This document shows positions 47,966 through 60,530 of a stretch of 64,000 nucleotides of DNA, piece by piece. The notes below the pieces were generated by a model, which was not told where the DNA came from, ran no database searches, and worked only from the letters and a program-made list of their open reading frames with translations. Position 1 is the stretch's first letter. Every line of letters starts with the position of its first letter. The DNA is taken from the NCBI RefSeq assembly GCF_031755915.1, contig NC_083381.1, forward strand, positions 3,608,501 to 3,672,500, written 5' to 3'. The DNA comes from Ziziphus jujuba (Eukaryota > Streptophyta > Magnoliopsida > Rosales > Rhamnaceae). The position numbers were made by a program, and so were the translations under genes.

Positions 47966-50900
47966 ACCACAATTTAATTCCACTCATTTGCAGCATTTCA
48001 AATTAATAACAGAGAATCAGTATATGATTCAATAAATATATGTCCAATCAGTATACAAAGCATTATATAAATAAATATGAAATTAATACAATGGTAGATA
48101 AAGAAGCAATACAAGATGAAGAGGAAAAAGGGAGGAAATGCTTCTTGGACTTTCGGCAATAAACTGAGACGTCGGGCTCGCCCCGGACGATCAACGTCTC
48201 CCAATACTTGTACCTAAGGGAACGGAATTTAAAAATATGAGATGCTAATCATCTCAGTTAGTGACCCTATCTACTGCACAATTATGATAGTAATAAAAAT
48301 TATAGTAAACTTGATTAATTAAGAATAAATGAGTAAATAAATAATAATTAATTGGAAATAATATTTCCTCTCAAAACCCCTCACCATTCACTCCGTTGGA
48401 AAGGTTCCCCTTTTAAAATTTTTTGTAAAATCCAATATTTTATGCCCCAAAAACCAAATAAACAATTAGTTAACTAAATATCAATAAAATATAATAAATC
48501 AAGCATCCAAAATTTATAATGAAAATAAAATAGGAATAGAAATAAAAATAATTTCGTAACAATTACTAACTGATTAATAAATGTCATAAACAAATAATAT
48601 ACAAGAATTTAAAGATCCAAAATTTATAATGGAAATATAGAATAAGATATCATTGGATACAATAAATAAAATCATAAATAAAATTATATTAAAGAAATTT
48701 GGCATAAGAACAAAAATAAACCCAATATATAAATTATAAAATTTATTAAGTAAATCAATGAAATAATCAAAGAAACATTTTAAATCAATTTAAACATCGA
48801 TATAAACAAATGATAAAAATATAATAGAATTTATTTTAAAATACCAATCGATTCAAATGATAAAGTCAATTTCATTTGTGTAAAGCTTTAAATTTAAATA
48901 AATAATAAAAACAATATTAAATACATTCTAATTTAAATACTGCTTTAAAACTTTAGGAATTGAAATTTATATGAGAAAAATAATTACTTGACGCACCACA
49001 CTATATACCAGTGATGTCTCACGATACCCAGCATCCTGAGCACCGTGTAACGGGAGGTTAAAGAGAGAAACTTGCATACAGTCGCTTCGGCATCCCGACA
49101 GCGCCGCTGCTTAAACCGTCATCCCGGCCATGGAGGGGGGCGGCTTATGGCCAATATCAACTTGCCTACCCTCGGTCCAATGGCAACTCACGGGAGATAT
49201 TATAACTTGCGCACTCATCCACATACACAGTACAGAACACCTGTACTGTATGAGTGCGTCTAAAACAAACTATTAAATTTATTATTAAAATACAAAATTT
49301 TCCGAAATTCACCGTGGGAATTATACCATTTTTCAAATCCACCTTCCCACATTTTTCTTATATAACACCAGCATAAATCCACCGATAATAATACACAATT
49401 AATTTTTTTTCCAAATCATAAAATCAATCAAATAATATTCCAAGGCATAATTATATAATTTGAAACCACCAAACGTAAACCAATATTTCCTTGAAATATT
49501 TAAAATCAAATCATGCCCAAAAATAATATTAAAACCACATGAATTTCATATATAATTTAATTCCACAAATCCTCAATACCATAAAATAATTTATACAATG
49601 CATAAATTTATATAAATACATTTTTTATTAATCAAAATAAATTTGCAAATAAATTCCACAATAAATCAAATAATATTACTTTTACAATTCCTTTAAATAT
49701 CAAATTGTTATAAAATCTAGATTTCCATAATTTATCAAAAATCATACATTCAATTTATTCAAATATGGGCATCAAAATTTCAAATATAATTTTCCTAAAT
49801 AGTTAACACATAAATATTAAATCCAAACATTTAATTACTGCCAAATAAATATAATTTAACACCCGAAAATAATTTTGAAGGTGGGTCACTCACCTGGAGC
49901 ACACAATTAACCCAAGATCCTCCATGGGATCAATTCCACGATGTACACGTGTTCCTAGAACAACAATATTACACAACTTAAATAAATTAATATTTTATTC
50001 GGATAAATAATACCCGGTACCAGGGGGGTTTTAACACAAATGTTAACCAAAATTGACGAGTAATATACTGAATCGAAGCTTGTGGAACGAGGATTGCATT
50101 ACCAGCCTCCATTGACCCCAATTCCAGCGGTGGTAGCCGGAATTTGCCTGGGTTGGCCGAAAACGGCGAGAATCGCCGGAAAAACAAAGTGACCCGCTGC
50201 CGGCTTCAACCGCCGATTTGGGCGCGTTGCCGGTCGGCCGGCCGCCAAACTTGGCGCCTGAGCTCGCCAATGGCTGGGCTTCATCGGTGGCTGGCGCGTG
50301 TGGTCGTCCAAGGGCCGAAATTTAAGAAACGGCCAGGACCCAAGAGGGAGAAAAGGAAAGGAAAGGAAGAAGAAAGAGGAAGAAGAAGAAGAAGGAAGCT
50401 GGGGGGGGGGGGGGGGCAGTTTTCCCACATGGGGGAAGGAAAAAAAAAGAAAAAAGGAAAAGAAAAAGAAAATAAAAGAAATAATTAAATAATAATAATA
50501 TAATATTATTGTATAAAATAATAATAAAATAATATGGTTTTTAACCATAGTTGACATGTGGCATCTCATCATTGTGACACATGGAACCTTTTATTAAGTC
50601 ACACGTGGCACACTGTTCACATATTTAAAAATAATATTAAAATAATACTATATTTGAAAATTTTTACAGGTCCATAACTTTCAAACCACATGTCCAAATC
50701 GGACGTGCCACTAGTCTACGAACTCGTATCGATGAGTACTTAACAACCATGCATGAGTCAAGGCTCAACTTTGCATGAACAAAAAGTCAACTCCGGCATC
50801 CCTTGGACAGTTTGGATCTCAAATTTTTTGCTCATAACTTTCAAACCGTAGGTCCATTTTTGACGTGCTACTAGTCTATGAACTCGTGACAACGTGTACT

Positions 50901-52450
50901 TCATAATGGTACCTCAATCAATGTGAGATTCCATTACGAACAAAAAGTCAACATTTGACCCCTTCTAGGTCAACGACGGTTAAACCCAGTTAACCTTGGT
51001 CAAATTTTAGAAATTTCCGATGTACTTCGGGACGGGATGTTACATACATATATGCATCATATGTTCACCGTACATGTGTGTATATATATATATCAATTTA
51101 TACACATGCTAACGATAATTTTCGTATAATAATTCCAATCAACGTAACATGTAAACTCACAAAATCTATAACAATCCTTTTACACCTTCTGCTTAATATT
51201 ATCAACATTGTTCACCCTAATTTGATAGAATACCGGATGAACCCGTATGGCCTAAACTGCAAATTTGGGATTTTTCAATATCTTGACAAATAATTCAAAT
51301 TTACCATTCCTTTAGCCTTTAACAATCATTAAGAACCCAAAGGTAATGGCAATTGACTAAGGACTTGTCCAACATCTAGCCAATTTCAACATAAACACAA
51401 CCTAGCTCCATCAATCGCAACTTCCTAATTACTCAATTTTAATTCACATTCTAGCTACCAATTTGAAGCTTATGATGAGAGCATCAAGAAGATACCTTCA
51501 ATTGGTCCAACCGCCGCCGGAGGCCTCCGGAATCCTACCGTGAAGTTGCTGCCGAAATGAGCTCTTGTAATATCTCACGAATGAGCAAGATTTAAGCCAA
51601 TCTGAGCTTGGAAACGGACTCAGGGGGCCCAAATTCATGGGAAAGGACTAGTCATGCCGCTGGTAGCAGCCGGAAAACTAGTCAATAGGGAGGACATCGG
51701 TCGCCGATGTTGGGCGCCGATCCCAGCGCATTCGTAGGCCAACCGACCGGAGAATCAACGGCTGAGCTCGCCTAGCCGTGGGCTGTCCCGTCGCCTGGCG
51801 CGTGTGGTCGTCCGATGGCCGGAAAAAAAAAATGCAGACCGAGAGAGGGGGACCGTCAGGAGGAAGAAGAAGAAGAAGGAGGAGGAGGAGAAGTCCCGTG
51901 CCTCCCTTTTTTCCCACATGGGGCGAAGAAAAAAGAAAACGAAAATAAATAAACAATTATATAAAATAATAATAAAACAATCCGGTATTTAATCATGGTT
52001 GACATGTGGCATCTCATCATTGTGACACATGGCACCCCTTAATAAGTCATACGTGGCACACTGTTCACATATTTAAAAATAATATTAAAATAATACTGTA
52101 TTTGAAAAATTTGCAGGTCCATAACTTTTTAACCAGATGTCCAATTTAAGCGTGCCACTAGTCTATGAACTCGTACCGATGTGTACTTCACAACCATGCA
52201 TGAGTCAAAGCTCAACTTTGCATGAACAAAACGTCAACTTCGACATCCCTTGGACAGTTTGGACCTCAATTTGTTTTGCTTAGAACTTTCAAACCGTAGG
52301 TCCATTTTCAACATGCTACTAGTATATGAACTCGTGACAATGTTTACTTTTTAACGGTACCTTGGTCAATGTGAAATTTCATCAGTCAAACCCGGTCAAC
52401 CTTGGTCAAATTTGAGAAATTTTCGGTGTATTTCGGGATGGGGTGTTACA

Positions 52451-53145
52451 TAATGACATGGAATTTTTAAATAAATTGGCTTCAGGATTGGAAAGAACTC
52501 TACAGTTAACTGCTCTTAACCAGGAGGATGGGTGATCTCTTGGAAAGTCTAAACAAAAATCCCATACCATTTGAGTGCGATAACTAAATTGGGAGCAATA
52601 TTGGCAGAGATTGATAGGTCTGAGTGCCATAACTAAACTAGGAGACAATATTGATAGAGATTAACAGGTCAGCCAGTGGAGATGGAAGGTTACATCCACC
52701 ATAAAGGTGCAAGCCTGAAATAACAAAATTATATATACATATATAGTGTCAGTGTCTCATTAGAACATTCTAATATCAATCCATTAGGACTTCACTTATC
52801 AGTCTTTAGATATTTTTATGAGTTGAGATTCAAAGATATATGTGTGGTCTTATGTAAGTCTAGTGAAATACTAAAACCCTTCCTTCTAAGAAGCCTGAAC
52901 AAAAACCCCATACCATCTGAGTGTGGTAGCTAATCTGGGAATAATATTAGCAGAGATTGACAGGTCCACCACTGAAGCAGGGTATTACACCCATCATAAA
53001 AGTGCAAGCCCACTATGTATATATGCTGTCAATCTCTCATTAAAACATCTTGATAGATTTTCTATGAGGACTTCACTCATTAGTCTTTGGATATATTTAT
53101 GTGCTATGATTTTATATAAGTTTAGTGAAATATTAAAATCTTAAG
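52451..53145 (+). mobile_element. Cassandra-like (5S-rRNA-derived) TRIM remnant with tandem duplication
   Basis: About 52495-52552 resembles plant 5S rRNA: GAACTC, CAGTTAA, then AGGATGGGTGA and TGG.AAGTC, the internal promoter A and C box regions. 5S-derived sequence in an LTR is the hallmark of Cassandra TRIMs. The block following it (CCCATACCAT.TGAGTG.G.TA, GCAGAGATTGA.AGGTC, CAT.ATAAA.GTGCAAGCC) occurs at 52560-52880 and again at 52895-53145. Inside the first copy, a 47-bp unit is itself doubled (about 52575-52670). The primer-binding site and exact LTR ends are not recognisable. Confidence 0.6.
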
Positions 53146-53823
53146 AGAACAAAGTAAACCTTGTCATGGCTCTTATTAACCCTAAAAGTATTTTTAAATT
53201 TCAGCCTTAAAAAAAATCCAAGAGTTGAAAAGGAGATCCTGGTGGAAAATCCATCAGAATCTGATGAGAGACTGACTATATATATATATATATATATTTA
53301 TCTAATGCCCACTTTCTATTTCTATTGGAGACCACTTGCAATTTAACCCAACAAAAAAACATGAATTTTCTTTTGTTTCCTTCTCCATTTTTCTATATTG
53401 GTTTCATTCATTCTTGCTCTCATATCTCATTCAACATAAACGATAATGTTTAATATGGATCGTGAATGAGAGAAATTTTTTTTAGTATTGGTTTTTGATG
53501 TATTCTTGGTCATCTCTTATATAACATGTCAAATGATGTTCAGCATGCATCTTGAATGAGAATCAAATACTAAAACCAAAATAAGAAATTTGATATTAAA
53601 AACGAAAGAGAAAGTTTGTTATTTTTGGGTTAAATGGCAAATGGTACTCAACATAAGGTGAATATAGTGTTCGAATCATACAGTAGAAGTCAAGAATCAT
53701 ATAGTTGAATGAAGTATGTGATAGATTTATTTTCATTATCCACTACTAACCCGTAGTAGTGTAGAAAATATCTTCTTGAATTCACAAAAGTTTCTAAACT
53801 ATTTTCCATGTGACATGTATGGG
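53146..53823. other. no gene seen
   Basis: AT-rich spacer with a TA run at 53278-53296. No domain or repeat relation recognised. Confidence 0.45.
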
Positions 53824-54178
53824 TATGGGTGCACCTAATCACAAAAAAATAAGAAGGTTAATTTAAAAAACACATTGAAACCTACAGTTTCTGTTTTTAT
53901 CTCAAGATGTATGATTTTTCTACTGAGATTCTTAATCATCAAAAAATAATACATAAAAATTTGTGTGACTGGAGGTTAATAAGCAGTATATTTAGACTCC
54001 TAAATCCTTCCTTATAGTATTTGATAACACCTTAGACCTAATTAATGGGCTCCTTTTCATATGTTAATAGCCAATTAAATGGGCTTTATCATTAATGAGT
54101 TAGTTTATGGATCTTACGGTCCATTATTAATCAAGGTTCTTGATAAATGAATTAGCTTGCTCCAAGAGCATAAATTCA

Positions 54179-54985
54179 TCAATCTTTCAAATGCTCTGAG
54201 CAAGTTTGGAACTTTGATCTAATATGTTATTACTCTGCTAAAAACCCAGATTTTAACTCCAATATTAATAAAGTTTATATTAAATGTAAATTTCTTTAAT
54301 AAAATATCAATAATTAATTGACAATATTTTCCGTTAATCAATTAATTATTTATTCTCTTGACTTATTAATTTTTCTAATGGATCCAATGCATTGATCAGT
54401 GACTTTCAATATCAAAGTACTGAAACATATCAAGAAGATATTTCATAAAAATCCCATTTTGTATATTTCATAAATACTTAGTAATAAAAAACCCATAATT
54501 TCCAAATCATCAAAATATTAGCCATTCATAATAGCTCTCACTTATTGATAACTTAAAGAATCATAGTCACTTAATTACCTATTTATAATATATTCAAGAT
54601 TAGGACAAATAATATATCCAATATTGCCTGAGATTTGATCTATTTTCACAGAAATTAAGTCTTTTCCGATTCTCCCAAAATTATTATAATTCATTTCAAT
54701 ATTTTATAATAACCAAGATAAATTATTTTATAAAATATTACAGTCTAAATAAAGTGTTCAACTTTATTTATCAACTATGGGACAATTAATTAATTGTAAG
54801 AACCTATAATCATGTCTTTTATGGACTTATCCATATGATTATATGTTACATAACTAATCTGAACCTTGTATGTAAATATAATATACATAAACATTTTAGG
54901 GAAAACTTTATATTAGTAAATCAGAAAATAAAATTGCAACTTGTCTTACTCTTAAAGCACAAATATAACTATCACTCACTCTAAA
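54179..54985. other. AT-rich interior of the copia remnant, non-coding
   Basis: Lies where RNase H and the 3' non-coding part of the copia element would be. I cannot recognise coding motifs. Confidence 0.4.
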
Positions 54986-56765
54986 GTAAGTTTGGCACCC
55001 TTTTTAGACACATACCATCTACATGTTTCTCAAATACATGTTGTGTAGAGTCTTTCCAATTATAAGGATATCATCTACATAAAGGACCAAGAAAAACAAC
55101 TACTGAACCTTGAATCTTTTTGTATACACATGGTTTATTAAGACTTTTCTCAAAATTGAACATTTGTATGGCCAGATCAAAGTTGATGTTCCATGGCCTA
55201 AATGTTTGCTTAAGTCCATAAACTGACCTATGCAATTTGCATACCATATGTTCTTAAAACCATTTTGGTTTCTACATATAGATGTTCTCTTCTAGCTCAC
55301 TATTTAGGAAAGCTATCTTGACATCTATTTGCAAAATTTCATAATCAAGAGCAGCTAATATAGCTAAGTAAATCCGGACAAATTTAAGCATGGCTACTAG
55401 TGAAAAAGGTTTCATCATAATCTATATCATTTTTCTGGGTATCACATTTTACAACCAATCTAGCTTTGAATGTTTCTACCTTTCCATCTGGTCCTCTTTT
55501 TCTCTTGTAGATCCACTTGCACCAAATGGGTTTTTCCTCTTTAGGTCCTCTTATAGGAGACTAGACCGAGTTAAAAATCTATAAATTCCATCTCATGGTC
55601 CATGACATTTTTCCATTTTTGCACATCAACATCCTCTAATGCTTCCTTGTAAGTGGTAATGTCATCATCTGGATTATCCATAACGACATGATATGTCTCA
55701 CCTAACAAGACATACCTTATAGGTTTATGTATCACTCTCCCATTACGAGTTCACTGCACTGGCTATTGTATATGTATAAGAAGATCGAAGTTCAATGGTT
55801 ATGATGGATCACCAATCTCTTCATTATCCTTTTCTTGTTCTTAAGTTTGGTCTCGAACTAGTTTCTGTGCTTGTTCATATTTGGTACTTCTAGTACATTT
55901 TTTACGTTTTGGACATGCATAGGAAACAAGGGTAAGGACCCAAGAATTTCAGGCAGATCTCGAATAGAGTCAAGCTCTTCGAAAATCACCTTACTCTTAG
56001 ATTTAAAATTCATCGTATAATCCTTTTCTAATAAAGTAATGTGAGTACTCACAATCACTTTCTTTTCCTTGGATTATAAAAGATTCCACTTTCCGTTGCC
56101 TTAGGGTAGCCTATAAACATAGACTTTTCTGTAGAAGATTCTAATTTCTAAGATTTTTTTACTAAGACATGTGCCGAGGCACCCTAAATCTGAATATGAT
56201 TTAAACTGGGTTTGTGCCTTTTCCATAATTCTATGAGTGTCTTTAAAACAAATTTAGAAGAAACCCAGTTCAATAGGTATATAGTTGTTTCTAAGGCATG
56301 TCCTCAGAACGATTTAGGTAAAGATGAATAGCTAAGTATCAACCTCACCACATCTAAAAGAGTTCTATTTCTTCTTTCAATAGCTCCATTCTATTACGGT
56401 ATTCTAGGGGATGAAAATTGAGAAATAATATCCCTCTTAAGCTAAGAAAGACTTGAACTCACTAGATAGGTATTCACTGCTTTGGTCAAACTGAAGCTGT
56501 TTAATAAAAACACCTAATTGCTTTTCTACCCGAGTCTTGTGTTCTTGAAATTTATCAAAAGCTTTAGGCTTATGACACATTAGGTGAACATAACCATATC
56601 TTGAGGAATCATTAGTAAATATAATAGAATACTTAAACCTGCAAGCTTGAACACTCATTGTTCTACTTACATCAATATGCACCAATTCCAATTGTACATT
56701 GGTGCAATTTTCTTGGCCTTGACGGGTTTGTTTGTCATCTTACCTTCTAAATAAGTTTCAGATCT
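54986..56765 (-). pseudogene. copia pol remnant (integrase and reverse transcriptase)
   Basis: Reverse-strand order: the integrase segment ELVHIDVSRTM, FTNDSSRYGYVHLM and SSEYLSSEFKSFL (56691-56437), giving the three acidic positions of the D-D-E core; then LPLFP and FEELDSIRD-type linker words (56058-55858); reverse transcriptase with VETFKARLV and VCKLHRSVYGLKQ (about 55235); and the active-site VLYVDDILIIG (about 55075). This order (integrase before RT) is diagnostic of Ty1/copia. Many stops and frame changes occur, and the zinc-binding part of integrase and RNase H are absent. Confidence 0.82.
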
Positions 56766-56925
56766 GTGTGTAGGTACACCTGATCACAAAAATAAATAAA
56801 TAAAAAGGTTAATCTGAAAAATAAACTGAAACCTCACAATTTCTATTTTTCTCTCAAGATGTTTGATTTTTCTATTGATATTCTTAATTTTAAAAAATTG
56901 TACGTAAAACGTTATGTAGCTGAAG

Positions 56926-57452
56926 TGTAACACCCCGTCCCATATCACATTGGAATTCGTGCACGTTGACCGAGGTTGACCGTTGACCGAGGTTGACCGT
57001 TGACCGAGTGGGTCAAAAGTTGACTTTTTGTTCCGGTTGAAATTCCAAGTTGACCAGGATACCATGGAGAAGCGCATGATGCCCCGAGTTCGTAGACTAG
57101 TAGCACGTCGAAAACAGAGCTACGGTTTAAAAGTTACGGGCAAAACAAGTCGAGGTGCAAACTATCCAAAAGGTGCCGGGAGTTGACTTTTTCTTGTTGT
57201 GTAATTTTGTTTTGACTCTTGTATGGTTGTAAAGTACTCGTCGATACGAGTTTATAGACTAGCGGCACGCTTAAATTGGACATCTGGTTAAAAAGTTATG
57301 GACATTTTAAGTTCGCCGGATACCGTAATATTTTATTATATCTGGCTTAAGTGCACAGTAACGCCACATGTCATCACCTGATTGGTCCACATTGATGAAC
57401 AGTGTCACACAGGTGGCTTTTATTTGGCAAAAACATCGGGGAAGAGAGAGAA

Positions 57453-57484
<32 letters not shown>

Positions 57485-59857
57485 ACGACCGGCCGCCGGA
57501 ATCGTCCAATTTTCCGGCCGACCCTTGCTACACGTGCCAGCCAGAAGGGAGCGCCTTCCCATTTCCAGCCAAACCCCAAAATTTCACGACCGTTGGTCGC
57601 CGGACGCGCCCGGATCGAGACGGCGAAGCTCAGCGGCGATTTTTCCCTCCACCGCCGGCCACCGCCGTTTGCCCAGTTTTCGGCCATTTTCAGGCCACAC
57701 GGGCCAGCCACCCCTCACCACCTCCTTAATTTCGGCCTACCTACCAAATTTCACAGCCACCGGACCTCCGAAGCGCTGGGATCGAAGCGTTTTCGGCGAG
57801 GCGTCGAAAATCTTCAAACCCCGATCTCTCCGCCGTTCGGCCTCCGTTTGCCTCACCGCCAGTCCCGTTGGAATGCTCTCCCCTCGATCTACAAAATTTC
57901 CAAAAAACTCAGCCAACGGCCACCGCACGTGCCGCCGCCAGTGATGGTTGCCGGTGACCGCGGCGGCTCGCCGGAAGTCACTGTTTCGGCGAGTACCCAG
58001 TTGCACCGCCGGTCCCTGTCCACTAATTCTGACCCCCTGAATCCAAATCCGGGGTCCTTTTCTGCCAATTCGCGATGGTTTGGGAGAATTGAGGAGTCGA
58101 ATCCCGAAAGCTTTCCGGCGAGATTCCGGCCACCTCGGGTCCGATCTCCGGAAAGTAAGACCGAATCCGTGATCCTCATCACTCAAGCCTCAATTCGGTA
58201 TATCACTCGTAATTTTTAGTTGTCGTTTGTGTTCGCTCCCCGAGTATCCATTTGGGAGTTACCCGATTAAAACATTAATATATTTGGTTGGCGTACTGTG
58301 GATGTTTTAGGTGCGCGTGCGAGTAGTGGAGTTGATCCTGCGGAGGATCTTAGCTGATATACGCGCTTAAGGTGAGTGAACCCACCTTTAAAAATATTTT
58401 TGGGCAATTAATTATATTTAATTGGTGTTTATTTGATATTTGAATTATGCTCATGTGGTGCAATTTAATTATTATTTTATCGTGATTTAATTTTAATTAT
58501 TATGCATGAGCAAAGTATATTTCAGTAATAATCGTACGTGGTTTTAAGTATTATTTTTCGAGCATAATTGGTTTAAATATTTTATGAAAATATTTGTTTA
58601 AATTGGTGATTTAATTTTATAATTATGCCCACGGTATTTTATTTGTTGAACCTCGTATTACGAGAAAAATTATTATTTTATTGGTTATCGACGTTTTCGT
58701 ACCGGGTTTGTTAAATGATAAAATGTGGGATGGTATTTTGTGAAAATTGGTATATTTCCCACGGTAATTTTTGAAAGAACGGTACAGTTGATTTAATAAT
58801 TATTTTAGATGCATTCATACAGTATTGGTGTTCTGGTGTATGTATATGGTTAGCGCACAAGTATTATGTCTCCCGTGGTTGCCATTGGACCGTGGGCAGG
58901 CAAGTTTGATATTGGCCACAGCCGCCTCCCTCCTTGGCCGGGATGACGGTTTCAGCAGTGGTACTGTCGGGACGTTGAAGTGCCGTTTGCAAGTTTCTCT
59001 CTTTAATCTCCCCGCCAGTCGGTGCTCAGGACGCTGGGTATCGGAGGGCATCACCGGTATATGGTGTGGTGCGTCAAGTGTAATTTTCAGATAAAGTTTC
59101 AAACCCCAAAGGTGTTCAAAAATTATTTATTATGATTTATTACATTTTAATTATATATTGGGGTATTTATTTATTTATTGTTTATTAAATTGTTTGATCC
59201 CTTGGTTTTCGGGAAATACGAATATCAGGTTTTGTGAAGTTGTTTTAAAAAGGGAACATTTCCAATGGAGTGATTGGTGAGCGTTTTGAGAGAAAGTATT
59301 ATTTTCAACTGTTATTATTGCCGGTATTAATTAAATTCCCTTATTTGTTATATTATTGTTGTTAATATTAAAGGTGTTCAGTAGTTAGGGTTACTCATTG
59401 AGATGATTGGCATCTCACGTTTTTAAGTTCCGTTCCCTTAGGTGCAAGGGGTGGTAGACGTTCTTCCGGGGCGAACCAATTCTCCGCCGCTATCGTGTTT
59501 TGAGAAGTACTTTTGTACTCGTTCATTTCAGTTGTATTATTTCTTTCATCCTTGTTGTATTTTCTATTGAATAGCACTTCATGAAGCTCTGTATACTATT
59601 TGGACACCTATGTTTTATTTATGCACTGGGTTGCTGTTATTATGGTGAAGTACTGTAAATTTGTGGAACTAATTTGTAGTTTTGCGGGAGGAATAAGGGG
59701 ATGAATTTAGAAGTGTGTTTTCAGTGCAGGTAATTTTTGGTAAGTCCTACCCTTAGGGGAGGTGCTGCCGGATTTTCCGTTGGAAGGTTCGGTGGTATTT
59801 TCCTGGGATCAGGGCTTGTCTAGGGTTCCGGGGAGGAATTCTGGACGGCTCCTGACA
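56926..59857 (+). mobile_element. giant Tekay-like solo LTR, copy F6
   Basis: 2932 bp, TGTAACACCCCGTCCC to GGCTCCTGACA, with a perfect 5-bp target duplication TGAAG (56921-56925 and 59858-59862). The GC-rich centre (57480-58180) is open in several frames on both strands, including one of 283 codons. These frames overlap each other and start in a GA repeat, so I do not call a gene. Confidence 0.95.
56966..57187 (+). promoter_or_regulatory. W-box cluster at the start of LTR F6
   Basis: Eight TTGAC cores (56966, 56976, 56983, 56993, 57000, 57020, 57050, 57183), the first five in a near-tandem GGTTGACC/CGTTGACC array. These are candidate WRKY sites in the U3 region. Confidence 0.5.
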
Positions 59858-60116
59858 TGAAGGCTAGGAAGTAGTATATTTATAGACTGTTGACCCTAAT
59901 TCTCCCAAGATTTAATAACATCTTGGGCCAATTAGTCGAACTTTTTCTTGTATTGTAATAACCAGTTAAATGGGCTCTACCATTTAATGAGCTATTTAAG
60001 GGATACTACAGTCCATTATTAATCAAAGCTCATGATTAATAGATTAGCTTACTCCAAGAGCATAAATTTAACATATAGATCATCTTTGTGTGCGTATATA
60101 TAGAGTCTACCTTCTT

Positions 60117-60530
60117 TCATATGTTCAAAGTGCACCATTTTTCTGTATTGAAGAACTTGATATCATTGGTTTTATGGTGCCAAAGCCATCTAACCATGTA
60201 TATAATTTCAATTAGCCTTAAGATCAATGATTTTATTACATGCATTACGATAGTATCAGATCCAAAATCATTGTCGACCAGTTCATAAGAATTCAGACGC
60301 CATGATATAATTTTCCTTATGATCAGGTGGTACTTAAGGACAACTGCTGCTTGAAAAGATAACGGCCCATTTTTGTCTTTGATGTAGGTTTGATACAGCA
60401 GGTCAAATTGTAACAAAGCCTGAATGATTGATACATTTCCCACCTTTGCAGCATGGTGTAAAGAAACCCAACCTCGATTATCTGGTACTATGCATAGATC
60501 TTTCCCTTTGCTAAGAATGGCCCTCGTCAT
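60117..60530 (-). pseudogene. ankyrin-repeat fragment (ACD6/ITN1-like)
   Basis: The reverse frame has GWVSLHHAAKVGNVSIIQALL and YIKDKNGPLSFQAAV, then IIRKIISW and ELVDN, the pattern of consecutive plant ankyrin repeats (GWTPLHYAA, DK.G..PLH.AA, CPDC.ELVDN). The second repeat has lost its key residues, and the frame runs on into unrelated sequence after about residue 100. No membrane domain is nearby. It may be one exon of a larger decayed gene, or a relic related to 20743-21827. Confidence 0.65.

Larger units (their letters stand above)
44843..51044 (-). mobile_element. giant Tekay-like LTR, copy F4, nested in F3 and split by F5
   Basis: Reverse-strand pieces 44843-45024 and 47966-51044 (about 3.26 kb). 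The ends are TGTCAGGACCCGTCC and GGATGTTACA. TACA flanks both sides, in a TA/CA-rich target that makes the exact duplication ambiguous. It contains a G-run (50401-50416) and GA/A-rich tracts (50340-50490). It is most likely a solo LTR. Confidence 0.88.
42425..52450 (-). mobile_element. giant Tekay-like 5' LTR, copy F3, split by nested insertions
   Basis: Reverse-strand LTR in two pieces, 42425-44842 and 51045-52450 (about 3.8 kb once inserts are removed). The left piece carries the TGTCAGGACCCGTC end, the GATGAGCGCGCAAG-type block (as its complement near 43950) and a long AT- and CA-microsatellite region. The right piece has the GC-rich centre, the CATAACTTTTTAACC blocks and the TGTTACA end at 52450. 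The right flank (TAATG) does not match the other side because the element's interior adjoins the left end. Confidence 0.88.
53824..60070 (-). mobile_element. Ty1/copia element, decayed, reverse strand, hosting LTR F6
   Basis: LTR-like repeats of about 360 bp lie at 53824-54178 and at 56769-56925 plus 59858-60070. They share GCACCTAATCAC-type starts, TTAATGGGCT/TTAAATGGGCT and CCAAGAGCATAAATT. Between them are pol fragments on the reverse strand. Gag, protease and RNase H are missing, and no primer-binding site follows the right-hand LTR. The giant solo LTR F6 sits inside the right-hand LTR, which proves it is younger than this copia element. Confidence 0.75.

Noticed and set aside
57368..58219. 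283-codon open frame in giant LTR F6
   Set aside because: It starts in a GA microsatellite, overlaps other long frames on both strands in GC-rich DNA, and the other LTR copies do not keep it open. GC-rich composition explains it.
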